A stretch of DNA of 64,000 bases from an uncultured Tenacibaculum sp. (GCF_947495995.1 NZ_CANMAX010000005.1:62001-126000), one strand, 5' to 3'. Positions 26,276 to 35,143 are shown, counted from the first letter of the stretch. Translations and numbers: made by a program. Notes: generated from the letters alone by a model not told the origin.

Positions 26276-27715
26276 TTAATATTTTATACATATGTTTTTA
26301 GGTTCGGTAAAGAAACGTAATGCTTCAAAACCTCCTTCTCTCCCAACTCCACTGGCTTTTACACCTCCAAATGGAGTTCTTAAATCACGAAGTAACCAAG
26401 TATTTACCCAAACAATTCCTGCTTGCAATTCTTGAGTCATTCGCATCGTTCTATTTAAATTGTTCGTCCATAATGTAGCAGATAAACCGTAACTTACATT
26501 ATTTGCGTAACTTAATACTTCTTCCTCTGTTTTAAAAGACATAATTGTTACTACTGGACCAAATATTTCTTCTTGATTTAATTTACATGAGTTATCCTGA
26601 ATTTCAATTACAGTTGGTTGTAAATAATATCCATTCTCACTGCCTTTTACAGTTACTGTTTCTCCTCCAAATAAAATCTTTCCGCCTTCTTCTTCGGCAA
26701 TATCTATATACGATTTCACTTTTTCTAAATGTGGCTTAGAAACTAAAGCGCCAAGGTTTGTATCAACATCAAACGGATTACCAATTTTAAGTTTTGAAAC
26801 TTTATCGATAAAATCCTTTTTAAACTTTTCATAGATACTTTCTTCTACAAAAATTCTACTCCCACATAAACAAATTTGACCTTGATTGGCAAAAGATGAC
26901 TTTACTGTTGTTGCTAACATTTCATCATAATCAGCATCTGCAAAAATAATATTTGGATTTTTTCCACCTAATTCTAACGAAAGCTTCTTAAACATTGGTG
27001 CCGCTGTTCTTGCGATATGAGCTCCTGTTGTAGTTCCACCTGTAAAAGAAATTGCTTTAATATTCTGATGTTCAACAATAGCTTGACCTGTAGTTTGACC
27101 TAAACCATGTACAATATTTAAAACACCTTTAGGCAAACCTGCTTCGTTACAAATTTCACCTAACAAATAAGCAGTCATTGGTGTAACTTCACTTGGTTTG
27201 GCAACCACGCAATTTCCAGCAGCAATAGCAGGAGCAATTTTCCAAGTAAATAAGTACAAAGGTAAATTCCATGGAGAAATACAACCGACAACTCCAATCG
27301 GATGACGTAACGTAAAATTCATTGCATTTAAACCAACACTTTCATGAGCTTCAGAAGGAAACTGTGTGATAGCGTTAGCAAAAAAACGAAAATTAGAAGA
27401 TGCTCTTGGAATATCAATAGCTTTTGCTAAACTTAATGGCTTCCCATTATCTTTAGCTTCTGCTTCTGCTAAAAAATCGAGCTTATCTGTTATTAAACCT
27501 GCAACTTTAAGTAATATACGACTTCGTTCTTCTAAAGTAGTTTTAGACCAAATAGGAAAAGCTTCTTTAGCTGCTTTATAAGCTAATTCAACATCTTCTT
27601 TAGAAGAATTTGGTATTTGTCCGTATACTTCTCCAACAGAAGGATTAAAATTATCAATATAATTTCCATCAACTGGATTTATAAATTCTCCGTTTATGTA
27701 GTTTTTTATATTCAT
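26276..27715 (-). CDS. Aldehyde dehydrogenase, probable 2-aminomuconate-6-semialdehyde dehydrogenase
   Basis: 479 residues from ATG at 27713-27715 (MNIKNYINGEFINPVDG). Two earlier in-frame ATGs would overlap the preceding gene. Motifs of the NAD-dependent ALDH family are SPWNLPLYLFTWKIAPA, FTGGTTTGAHIA, general base Glu in SLELGGKNPN and catalytic Cys in GQICLCGSR. The overall sequence is the hydroxymuconic/aminomuconic semialdehyde dehydrogenase type. Placed in a block with kynU, kmo, HAAO, ACMSD and an aminomuconate-deaminase-like RidA, its likely substrate is 2-aminomuconate-6-semialdehyde. The start is one base after the previous stop. Confidence 0.9.
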   Translation of the reverse strand: MNIKNYINGEFINPVDGNYIDNFNPSVGEVYGQIPNSSKEDVELAYKAAKEAFPIWSKTTLEERSRILLKVAGLITDKLDFLAEAEAKDNGKPLSLAKAIDIPRASSNFRFFANAITQFPSEAHESVGLNAMNFTLRHPIGVVGCISPWNLPLYLFTWKIAPAIAAGNCVVAKPSEVTPMTAYLLGEICNEAGLPKGVLNIVHGLGQTTGQAIVEHQNIKAISFTGGTTTGAHIARTAAPMFKKLSLELGGKNPNIIFADADYDEMLATTVKSSFANQGQICLCGSRIFVEESIYEKFKKDFIDKVSKLKIGNPFDVDTNLGALVSKPHLEKVKSYIDIAEEEGGKILFGGETVTVKGSENGYYLQPTVIEIQDNSCKLNQEEIFGPVVTIMSFKTEEEVLSYANNVSYGLSATLWTNNLNRTMRMTQELQAGIVWVNTWLLRDLRTPFGGVKASGVGREGGFEALRFFTEPKNICIKY

Positions 27716-27716
27716 T

Positions 27717-28358
27717 TCATAATGCATAATAAACCGTAAATAAAACAATCTCTTTCTCTAATAATTCCTTTTTCTTTTGATTTATAAACTTATTGTATTC
27801 TTCCCCCTCTGATGTATCCGAACTTCCAATTTCTTTAAGTTCTTCTCTTAATTCTTTACGAAAATTTTCTACTTCGCTTTCAAAAAATATATTTCCATTT
27901 TTAGCAACCATTATTTCTTCTCCATTTTCATAATAACTTAAGCTACCTAGATCTGAGGATTCTTTAATATAATTTTTCTCACTAATTAATGAATATTCCC
28001 TTTTTGTAAGAAGCACTAATTTTTGGTCAGGTATAAACTCATGAATTTCTGTTACTTTAATAGCTTTAATATTTTCTACTATGACTTCTAAATCACTATT
28101 TAAAAGTGAAAAATCAAAGTAGTCTAAACTCTTTATCTTCGCATAAACCTTAAGTTTTTTAAAACTATTTTTTCTTTTCAAAAAAGATAATAAATTGTCT
28201 TTTTTAGGGTGATCTTCATAATATGTGTAGTAATATACATAACCCGTCACCTTTACTTCTCCAAGATCAAACTCTGCTAAAATTCGATACGCTTTTCCAG
28301 AATCAGCAAATGATACAATCCACAACATAAGTGTTGCTAAAACTATTATTTTTTTCAT
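27717..28358 (-). CDS. Hypothetical exported protein within the kynurenine block
   Basis: 213 residues if translation starts at the ATG ending at 28358 (MKKIIVLATLMLWIVSFADSG), which gives a clean Sec signal peptide. An upstream ATG seven codons earlier is possible. The mature part is rich in Lys/Glu with a tyrosine-rich strand (VTGYVYYYTYYEDHPKK) and a charged C-terminal helix. I do not recognise the family. It is inserted between the PhyH-like and aldehyde dehydrogenase genes with minimal gaps, so it is probably co-transcribed, though its product cannot be a pathway enzyme on current evidence. Confidence 0.65.
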   Translation of the reverse strand: MKKIIVLATLMLWIVSFADSGKAYRILAEFDLGEVKVTGYVYYYTYYEDHPKKDNLLSFLKRKNSFKKLKVYAKIKSLDYFDFSLLNSDLEVIVENIKAIKVTEIHEFIPDQKLVLLTKREYSLISEKNYIKESSDLGSLSYYENGEEIMVAKNGNIFFESEVENFRKELREELKEIGSSDTSEGEEYNKFINQKKKELLEKEIVLFTVYYAL

Positions 28359-28393
28359 ATTATTTGTTTTTCTAACCATTGCATTGGAATTTC

Positions 28394-29047
28394 TTAATTA
28401 CAAAATTCTAAATGAATGACTCTTCGATTAAATGCTGATACTGATCTTTGCGATGCATGTAACAATAATGGTTTCATTACCATCACTCCTCCTCTATCAA
28501 CATTACATAATACTTCTTTTTCTAAGTTATTTTTATTGAAAGTTTCATCAACTCTAATAATTCCTTTGTTATGACTTTTTGGAATTACATGCAAGGCTCC
28601 GTTAGTTTCATTTGTATCATCTAAATGAATTCGAAATGTAACTGTATTTTCTAAAACTTCTCTTGGCGGAATAACACCTAATTGTCCGTTTTTATTCGTC
28701 CAATTAGAATATCCATGTATTTCTTTTTTATTCTTTACACTTATGCTTAAATCTTGATGATAACTTACAAACCAATTCGACATTTTAGGTTTATTAAAAA
28801 AGATCGCTTTTGATAAAAAACACCTTTCATCACAAATACTTTTGTATAAGTTTTTAAAATTATCATTATTGAAAATTAACTCTTTCAGTTTAGGAACTTT
28901 CAATACCAACTGGCGAATAGCAAAATTGTGATCAGATTGATCAATTAAATCACACATTTCTTTTAGTTCCTCATTTGAAAAAATAGGTTTAGAAATAGAA
29001 AAACCTTCTTTTTCTAATGTTGTTTTATGTGAATCTATTTCGATCAA
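28394..29047 (-). CDS. Phytanoyl-CoA dioxygenase (PhyH)-like 2OG-Fe(II) oxygenase
   Basis: 217 residues. Iron ligands fit HxD (H97-Q-D99 in YHQDLS) and a distal H197 (LLLHASQ), with the 2-oxoglutarate Arg around 208-209 (RRVIHLEF). The only start that keeps the domain is TTG at 29045-29047, directly after the RidA stop codon (TAA-TTG), implying tight translational coupling. PhyH relatives hydroxylate diverse small molecules. In a kynurenine block it might act on an aromatic or muconate intermediate, but that is inference. Confidence 0.85.
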   Translation of the reverse strand: MIEIDSHKTTLEKEGFSISKPIFSNEELKEMCDLIDQSDHNFAIRQLVLKVPKLKELIFNNDNFKNLYKSICDERCFLSKAIFFNKPKMSNWFVSYHQDLSISVKNKKEIHGYSNWTNKNGQLGVIPPREVLENTVTFRIHLDDTNETNGALHVIPKSHNKGIIRVDETFNKNNLEKEVLCNVDRGGVMVMKPLLLHASQRSVSAFNRRVIHLEFCN

Positions 29048-29449
29048 TTATTGTTTTTTGTAAGCAGTTACTTTAATTTCTACTACTAAATCTGGATGTG
29101 GTAATTGATGAACAGCAACTGTAGTTCTTGTTGGTCCGGTTTGCTTATCGAAAAACTCTCCATAAGCTTTATTGTAACCTGCAAAATCGTTCATATTTAC
29201 TAAAAAAGTTGTGACATCTACAACATCTTTTAAGCTTGCTCCAACCGTTTGTAAGTTTCTATCAATATTTTTTAAAACTTCTCTAGTTTGAACTTCAATA
29301 TCTAATTTTTTGGTATTCATTTCATCAATAAGTTCAATTCCAGCTATTGTATTATCTGGTCTTCTAGAACTTGTTCCTGAAACAAATATAAAATCTCCTA
29401 CTACTTTTACATGTGGATATGCACCTCTTGGTGTTACTTTTTTTTCCAT
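29048..29449 (-). CDS. RidA/YjgF family protein, probable 2-aminomuconate deaminase
   Basis: 133 residues, chorismate-mutase-like RidA fold. Family positions are G25-T26 in FVSGTSS, R108 in GPTRTTVAV and the C-terminal VEIKVTAYK. RidA proteins deaminate enamines/imines. A clade of about this length works as 2-aminomuconate deaminase in 2-nitrobenzoate and kynurenine catabolism, and it is usually placed beside a muconic semialdehyde dehydrogenase as here. It precedes the PhyH-like gene with no gap. Confidence 0.88.
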   Translation of the reverse strand: MEKKVTPRGAYPHVKVVGDFIFVSGTSSRRPDNTIAGIELIDEMNTKKLDIEVQTREVLKNIDRNLQTVGASLKDVVDVTTFLVNMNDFAGYNKAYGEFFDKQTGPTRTTVAVHQLPHPDLVVEIKVTAYKKQ

Positions 29450-29520
29450 TTTTTATTTCTTCATTATAAGGTTCTGAAATACTGAAAATAGATTCAGCAC
29501 TGATTAATTCAGAATGACAT

Positions 29521-30045
29521 TTAATTAATTTCTTTCGCTAGAGTTAATAGCTTTAAGGTTGTTTTTAAATTTCTTGTGGTTGCTGTTACATTCAGTTTCT
29601 TTTCAAACAAATTGTTCGTCAATTTTGTTTTTCCATAGCCTCCAACTGCATTTACATATACAACATCATCAATTACTTCATAAGTATCAGCTTTCGCATC
29701 AATAGCAAAACTTTTAATTTCAGGAACTGCCGATAAGAACGTAAAATATTGCTGTTTTTCTTCTACTGCTGAATACGGATTATTAGCTATTGCTTTTTCC
29801 CATTGGGCAACTGTTCTAGCTAATACCGGAACATCGTAACCAAATGTTTCTGCTATTCCTTCTTTGATTACCTTTTCGACTTCTAAAGCTTCCTTCGAAG
29901 ATTTTAAAACAATATTTCCGCTTTGGATATACGTTTTTACTTCAGAAAACTCTAAACCTTCAAGCATAACTCGTAATTCTTGCATGGGAAGTTTATTTTT
30001 TCCTGAAACGTTTATTCCTCTGAGTATAACAATGTATGTTTTCAT
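29521..30045 (-). CDS. DUF1697 domain protein
   Basis: 174 residues with the hallmark N-terminus YIVILRGINVSGKNKLPMQEL, then KTYIQSGNIVLKS and the C-terminal TTRNLKTTLKLLTLA. DUF1697 is widespread and uncharacterised. It lies between the RidA gene and the palindrome-bounded GIY-YIG element, and a functional link to kynurenine breakdown is doubtful. Confidence 0.92.
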   Translation of the reverse strand: MKTYIVILRGINVSGKNKLPMQELRVMLEGLEFSEVKTYIQSGNIVLKSSKEALEVEKVIKEGIAETFGYDVPVLARTVAQWEKAIANNPYSAVEEKQQYFTFLSAVPEIKSFAIDAKADTYEVIDDVVYVNAVGGYGKTKLTNNLFEKKLNVTATTRNLKTTLKLLTLAKEIN

Positions 30046-30053
30046 TTATTCTT

Positions 30054-30425
30054 TGTCAGGTCGAGCGCAGTCGAGACCTATTATTTCAAATTGTATTTTG
30101 AATGAGTCGCATTTCTACATTCTGATAAGATTTTTAACATATCAAAATCTCCATTAGCTAAAGCTAACTTTTTCCTTGAACTCCACTTCTTTATTTTCTT
30201 TTCAAAAAATATTGCCTGTTCAACATGATTAAAAACTTGGTTAAAAATTAATTCAATTGATCTTCTTTTAAAGGTAAAACAGTTTTTATTAATTCCGTTT
30301 TCATGTTCTTCAAATCTTCTTTGCATATTATTCGTTAAACCTACGTATAATAAGCTGTCTGAACATTTTAATATATAAACATAATATTTTTTCATAATAA
30401 CCTCTCGACTCCGCTCGAGGTGACA
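30054..30425. mobile_element. Palindrome-bounded GIY-YIG element (candidate REP-like mobile unit)
   Basis: A GIY-YIG gene (30081-30395) is framed by two 25-base sequences in inverted orientation, at 30054-30078 and 30401-30425. Both contain TGTCA at the outer end and a hairpin-forming core (TCGAGCGCAGTCGAGA on the left; TCGAGCGGAGTCGAGA on the right when read inward). Where the left copy has GG...CC at the stem base, the right has CC...GG, so the stem is kept by paired changes. The gene stop is two bases inside the left repeat and the start five bases inside the right one. A gene-less copy with the same ends is at 31880-31955. No clear target duplication is seen. Confidence 0.7.
30081..30395 (-). 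CDS. GIY-YIG nuclease family protein (UPF0213 type)
   Basis: 104 residues, a single GIY-YIG domain. The first strand has YVY (5-7), the second YVG (17-19), followed by R26/R27 and H31 in MQRRFEEH, a conserved Glu in FFEKKIKKW and Asn in ANGD, so the catalytic set looks complete. Stand-alone proteins of this type are multicopy in flavobacterial genomes and their DNA targets are unknown. The gene fills almost all the space between two inverted palindromic repeats, like RAYT transposases with REP sequences, although RAYTs use a different nuclease fold. Confidence 0.9.
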   Translation of the reverse strand: MKKYYVYILKCSDSLLYVGLTNNMQRRFEEHENGINKNCFTFKRRSIELIFNQVFNHVEQAIFFEKKIKKWSSRKKLALANGDFDMLKILSECRNATHSKYNLK

Positions 30426-30457
30426 TTTAGTTTACTTTAATTATATATCTGAAATTA

Positions 30458-31870
30458 CTATTTCAATCCAGCAATTTTATCTTCAGTAAGAATCTCTTTT
30501 GTTTCGTGATTTACTTTATTCAATACAATCTCTAATTCTTGTGCAGACATATTTTCTGAAGTTGAAACCTCAGCATCAGCAATTAAATTTAGTAACGCTT
30601 TATCTTGTGCTCGTCCTTTTTTCATTGCTTCGTTGTAACCAATATCTTCATTAAAAGTTACCATAGAATATTTTGAATAATACGACAGTGGGAACTTTTC
30701 TTCTAAATCCATCTCTAACTTACGTTTTTGTTTGAATAATGGATTCGCAACATGATCTCTCATTTCGTAGTAATTGTCTACAGCCAAATCTGCAATTGCA
30801 TCAGTATCTTTTTTACGTTCTTGTTGATACGTTTTAAATATTTGCTCCCAATCACCTTCAAATCGTTCTAAAACACCATCAAAAACAGCCACATCTTCAA
30901 AAGAAGCATTCATTCCTTGTCCATAAAACGGCACAATTGCATGAGCAGCGTCACCGATCAATAATGTTTTATTTTTATACATCCAAGGTGAACATTTTAC
31001 TGTTCCTAAAGATCCTGTTGGATTGTTAAAAAATTCATCTTTTATATTCGGAATTAACGCTAATGCATCTGGAAATTGAGTTTCAAAGAAATGTGTAACT
31101 TCTTCTTCTGTAGTTAAGTTTTCGAAATTAAACTTTCCTTCTTCATAACTTAAAAACAAGGTTACTGTAAAACTTCCATCTAAATTTGGCAACGCAATTA
31201 ACATATACTCGCCTCTTGGCCAAATATGTAAATGATCTTTACTAATCTGATGATTCCCTAATTTATCTGCTGGAATTTCTAACTCTTTATATCCATGCGT
31301 TAGATAATCTTGACTATAACTGAATAGAAATTTACGTTCTAAATAATAACTCTTTCGAAGTATTGATCCTGCTCCATCTGCTCCAAAAATAATATCTGGA
31401 TTTACAGAAAATTCTTCATCAGTTTCATAACTTTTGAAATGAGCTACAGTATTTTCAATATCTATTCCTGTACACTTAGCATTGAAATGTATGTTTACAT
31501 TTTCATGTTTTTCTGCTTCATCAAGTAGTAAAGCATTTAAATCTTGACGCGAAACTGAGTTTATATATTCTCCTGTTCTACCTGAATAGTTAGATGCAAA
31601 AGTATTCCCTTCAATATCATGAATTAAACGACCATACATTGGAATACATAATGCTTTCGCTTGCTCTTCAACACTGGCTAATCGTAGTGATTTTAATCCT
31701 CTGTCGGATAAAGCTAAGTTTATTGATCGTCCTGCAGAAATATCTACTTTTCGTAAATCAGGTCTGCTTTCGTATAATTCTATTTTATATCCTCGTTGCG
31801 CTAAACGTAATGCTAATAAACTTCCGCATAAACCAGCTCCAACAATTAATATTTTGTCTTGTTTGCTCAT
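30458..31870 (-). CDS. kmo: Kynurenine 3-monooxygenase
   Basis: 470 residues, class A flavoprotein monooxygenase. FAD-binding features are GAGLCG (11-16), FGADGAGS and LIGDAAHAIVPFYGQGMNASFED. The C-terminal helix region (NYYEMRDHVANP) is typical of KMO. It hydroxylates L-kynurenine to 3-hydroxykynurenine with NADPH and O2. It follows kynU by 94 bases, which are occupied by the small palindrome pair, and precedes the GIY-YIG element. Confidence 0.97.
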   Translation of the reverse strand: MSKQDKILIVGAGLCGSLLALRLAQRGYKIELYESRPDLRKVDISAGRSINLALSDRGLKSLRLASVEEQAKALCIPMYGRLIHDIEGNTFASNYSGRTGEYINSVSRQDLNALLLDEAEKHENVNIHFNAKCTGIDIENTVAHFKSYETDEEFSVNPDIIFGADGAGSILRKSYYLERKFLFSYSQDYLTHGYKELEIPADKLGNHQISKDHLHIWPRGEYMLIALPNLDGSFTVTLFLSYEEGKFNFENLTTEEEVTHFFETQFPDALALIPNIKDEFFNNPTGSLGTVKCSPWMYKNKTLLIGDAAHAIVPFYGQGMNASFEDVAVFDGVLERFEGDWEQIFKTYQQERKKDTDAIADLAVDNYYEMRDHVANPLFKQKRKLEMDLEEKFPLSYYSKYSMVTFNEDIGYNEAMKKGRAQDKALLNLIADAEVSTSENMSAQELEIVLNKVNHETKEILTEDKIAGLK

Positions 31871-31879
31871 TTTATAATC

Positions 31880-31955
31880 TGTCAGGTCGAGCGCAGTCGA
31901 GACCTATTTTATTTCTAATTAAATTCAAAACCTCTCGACTCCGCTCGAGGTGACA
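31880..31955. repeat. Gene-less palindrome pair (MITE-like copy of the GIY-YIG element)
   Basis: The 25-base left end (31880-31904) and right end (31931-31955) are identical to the ends at 30054-30078 and 30401-30425. They are separated by only 26 AT-rich bases instead of the 322 holding the GIY-YIG gene. The inner edges (TATT...ATTTC.AATT on the left, TTCA..AACCTC on the right) resemble the inner edges of the gene-bearing copy, consistent with an internal deletion. It lies between kmo and kynU. Confidence 0.75.
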
Positions 31956-31964
31956 TTTTTATAG

Positions 31965-33227
31965 TTATAGTAAAGTTTTTAAAATCTCAACCATTCTAAA
32001 TACATCTTCAAAACTGTTATACATTGGCACTGGTGCACAACGAATAACATCTGGTTCTCTCCAATCGGTGATGATATGATGATCTGTTAATTTTTGATGT
32101 AAACTTTTAACTGCATGCTGTACTTGAATTGATAATTGACAACCTCTTTCTTTTGGATTAGAAGGTGTGATGATTTTAATTCTGTCTGTATCAATTTGAT
32201 TAATTAAATACTCGAAATACCCAGTAAGCTTTTCTGACTTTTCTCGTAACGCATTCATTCCAACAGTATCGAATAAATCTAAAGACGAACGAATTGCTGC
32301 CATAGATAAAATTGGTGGATTTGATAATTGCCAACCTTCAGCACCTGCCATTACATCAAAAGGTTGACGCATATTAAAACGTGTATCTTTATTATGATTC
32401 CACCAACCTGCGAATCTTGGTAAATCTCTATTATGCGCATGTTTTTCATGCACAAATAATCCAGATAAACTTCCTGGTCCAGAATTTAAATATTTATAAG
32501 TACACCACGCTGCAAAATCTACTCCGCTGTCATGTAAATTAGGTTGAACATTTCCTGCACCGTGAGCCAAATCAATTCCAACAATACAATTCTTAGCGTG
32601 ACCAATTTCTGCAATACGTTTAATATCTAAATATTGACCAGTATAATAATTTACACCTCCGATTAAAAGTAAAGCAATTTCATCTTCTTGTTCTTCAACA
32701 ATAGTTTCTAAATCTTCAATTCTCAATAGTTCTTCACCAGCTCTTGGTTTCCATTCTACCAATCCATCTTCAACATCGAAACCATGAAACTTTAATTGTG
32801 ATTGTACTGCATATCTATCCGAAGGAAAAGCATCACTTTCAATGACAATTTTATACTTCTGCTTTGTTGGTTTATAAAACGAAACCATTAGCAAGTGTAA
32901 GTTTGTAGTTAACGTATTCATAACTACAACTTCTAATGGTTTGGCTCCAACAATTTTCGCCATTTTTTCTGTAAGAAATTCGTGATATGGCAACCAAGGC
33001 GTTTCTCCTTCGAAATGTCCTTCTACTCCATATTTTGCCCAATCATCTAATTCTTGTTGAATGTATTGTTGTGTTTGTTTTGGTTGTAATCCTAGTGAGT
33101 TTCCTGTAAAATATAACCAATCGTTTCCTTTATCATCTTTAGGGATGTGAAATTGATTTCGTAAATAAGCTAATGGATCATCTTTGTCTAGTTGTTTAGC
33201 ATAATCCAAAGAGTTTTCGTAGTTCAT
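31965..33227 (-). CDS. kynU: Kynureninase
   Basis: 420 residues from the ATG at 33225-33227 (MNYENSLDYAKQLDKDD). An upstream in-frame start would add 12 hydrophobic residues not found in the family. It is a PLP enzyme of fold type I with GIDLAHGAGNVQ, the Schiff-base Lys in WCTYKYLNSGPGSLSG and RFAGWWNHNK. It splits 3-hydroxykynurenine into 3-hydroxyanthranilate and alanine. It is the first gene of the - strand run toward kmo and the downstream aminomuconate genes, with a -7 box just upstream. Confidence 0.97.
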   Translation of the reverse strand: MNYENSLDYAKQLDKDDPLAYLRNQFHIPKDDKGNDWLYFTGNSLGLQPKQTQQYIQQELDDWAKYGVEGHFEGETPWLPYHEFLTEKMAKIVGAKPLEVVVMNTLTTNLHLLMVSFYKPTKQKYKIVIESDAFPSDRYAVQSQLKFHGFDVEDGLVEWKPRAGEELLRIEDLETIVEEQEDEIALLLIGGVNYYTGQYLDIKRIAEIGHAKNCIVGIDLAHGAGNVQPNLHDSGVDFAAWCTYKYLNSGPGSLSGLFVHEKHAHNRDLPRFAGWWNHNKDTRFNMRQPFDVMAGAEGWQLSNPPILSMAAIRSSLDLFDTVGMNALREKSEKLTGYFEYLINQIDTDRIKIITPSNPKERGCQLSIQVQHAVKSLHQKLTDHHIITDWREPDVIRCAPVPMYNSFEDVFRMVEILKTLL

Positions 33228-33245
33228 CAAAAGAATGATTTTTAT

Positions 33246-33253
33246 CAAAGATA
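33246..33253 (-). promoter_or_regulatory. -7 box upstream of kynU
   Basis: On the - strand this reads TATCTTTG, a full match to TAnnTTTG, 18 bases before the kynU ATG. It is the best promoter candidate for the kynU-kmo part of the block. Confidence 0.55.
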
Positions 33254-33484
33254 GTAAAACCAAAGGAGTTTTATAAAAGCTAAAAGAGAGATGAATCTTG
33301 CTTTATTTTGTTCATTAACGATAACTGTAATATTCAAAATTTCAGAAAAAACATCTTGAAAAATCCCATAACGTAAAAACCGACTTTTATACCTCTCTTT
33401 TATGTTCTTAAGGATAAAAACATAGTATTTATAACTCTTTTCTATAGTTTTAGATTATCAAAAAACTAACAAATACTTAAAATT

Positions 33485-34924
33485 ATGAAATTCCTTAGGT
33501 TTACTTTTCTCTTACTATTAGGTGTAGTTTTTATTACATCTTGTAAAACAGAAAAAAAAGAAATAAAGAAAGTTGAAAAAGAAGTTGAAGCTTATGCCAA
33601 AAGTGAAATCAATGAATTGTGGTGTAAAGCAGAATCTTCTTGGTTTACTATTGATTCTAATACTGGAAAACGTAAAACTCCTCCTCCTGCTGAAGATAAA
33701 TCGAGTGTTTTTGGTAATAATAAAACCGTTTCAAATTGTGATTTTCATCAATGGTCTTGGCAGAAATTTTTGTGGTTAACTAATGATATTGATGGTAAAC
33801 CATTATTTATAAAAGAACTAACTCAAGTTACAAACCAAAATGTACCTGTTACGCAGCCTAGTGGTCAGTATAAAATCATTTTAACTTCTCATGACAATGT
33901 TCAAGCAACAGGAGACATTTTAAAATCGAATAAAACTTTTAGTAAAGACAATAAAAGTTATGATGTTTACTATTCTATTCATGTGAATGATACTTTATAT
34001 AACAACATTGAAAAATATGCTAAAATGGAAGCAACTAAATATACTGATACTACTTTTCCTGTAGGTTCTTTAGAATTAAAAGTTGCATGGGTAGATGCGA
34101 AAGCAATAAGCGATACAAGTTCGTATTTTGTAACAGATGCCGTGATTGATGGAGAAGATACTCAAATAGCTTTATTAGGAATGCACGTAGTTGGAGTTGT
34201 ATACAATCATCCTGAATTTATCTGGGCTACTTTTGAACACGACGATTTAGTTCCTTATTACGATTGGAAAGCAACAACAGATGCTGATGTTCCTGTAACT
34301 TCTTCGACAAATAAATTGTTCTTCGATAAAAATGCAACTGGTACAATTGATAATCTTGCGAGTCATTATAACGATCCTTCAAAAGATAATCCAAATGTAT
34401 TTGCAGTAAACAAATATGGAGTTCCTCGTCAAGCTCAAAATTCTTTTTTAGCTACAAGTCAAGATGGAAAAACAAACTATGACAATATTGATAAAATTAA
34501 TAAAAGTGTAAAGTCTCAATTAAAAGATATCTGGGTAAATTATTTTTACAACGGTTCTATTTGGATTGATACTGAAGGTTATAAATATCCTACAGAGCAA
34601 GCTAAACTATTAAATACTTTAGGGGGTGACTTAAGTAATTCTGCTCCAGGTAAATTAACTCGTGGATCGGTTGCTGCTTATAATATTACTATGGAAACTT
34701 ATGAGCAATTAGGATTTAACCCACCAAAATCTATACATGAACAATCGGTTACTACAATGGGAAATTGTTTTTCTTGTCACAGTAGTAATGGTACAAGTGG
34801 TTCACCTTTAAATGTAAGTCATATATTTAATGGTGCTGTAAGTCGTGAAAAGGGACACACTAGAAAAGAGACAAAACAAAAACACTTAAATGAAGTGCTT
34901 AACATTGTAAAAAAGATGAAATAA
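33485..34924 (+). CDS. Lipoprotein with a single C-type haem site
   Basis: 479 residues. A lipoprotein signal peptide ends in FITSC, followed by a Lys/Glu linker. The body (about 40-400) is Trp- and Tyr-rich, with a strand pair around LELKVAWVD and LLGMHVVGVVYNHPEFIWATFEH. One haem motif C428-F-S-C431-H432 lies near the C-terminus, followed by SPLNVSHIF. I cannot name the family, but the next gene codes for a related protein (matching strands and CxxCH position). Single-haem surface lipoproteins may transfer electrons or sense redox/ligand; the substrate is unknown. Confidence 0.75.
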   Translation: MKFLRFTFLLLLGVVFITSCKTEKKEIKKVEKEVEAYAKSEINELWCKAESSWFTIDSNTGKRKTPPPAEDKSSVFGNNKTVSNCDFHQWSWQKFLWLTNDIDGKPLFIKELTQVTNQNVPVTQPSGQYKIILTSHDNVQATGDILKSNKTFSKDNKSYDVYYSIHVNDTLYNNIEKYAKMEATKYTDTTFPVGSLELKVAWVDAKAISDTSSYFVTDAVIDGEDTQIALLGMHVVGVVYNHPEFIWATFEHDDLVPYYDWKATTDADVPVTSSTNKLFFDKNATGTIDNLASHYNDPSKDNPNVFAVNKYGVPRQAQNSFLATSQDGKTNYDNIDKINKSVKSQLKDIWVNYFYNGSIWIDTEGYKYPTEQAKLLNTLGGDLSNSAPGKLTRGSVAAYNITMETYEQLGFNPPKSIHEQSVTTMGNCFSCHSSNGTSGSPLNVSHIFNGAVSREKGHTRKETKQKHLNEVLNIVKKMK

Positions 34925-34980
34925 TTTTTACGAAAGTTAAAATAAAGAACTAACCAAACTTTTTATTTTACTATTACTAA

Positions 34981-35013
34981 AACCTTGTTGATGAATATGT
35001 CAGCAAGGTTTTT
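34981..35013 (+). terminator. Terminator after the first haem lipoprotein gene
   Basis: AACCTTG(T)TGA and TCA(G)CAAGGTT form a stem around TGAATATG, followed by a short T-run. The same CCTTGTT stem recurs at 36507 and 38041. Confidence 0.75.
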
Positions 35014-35143
35014 CATTTAAAAAACTCTTATTACATAAAAACATGCTTTAATACTTCTTTTAACTACGCTAATGCATTTTAATCTCGTAAGGGAAAAAAG
35101 CATTTGTAATTTTAGTGTATTGAATAACTAACAAAACTGAGTC

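Noticed and set aside
29864..31953. Two + strand frames (29864-30157 and 31594-31953) sharing the peptide LSGRAQSRP
   Set aside because: The shared peptide is only the translation of the palindromic repeat. The frames lie antisense to real genes (DUF1697, GIY-YIG, kmo).
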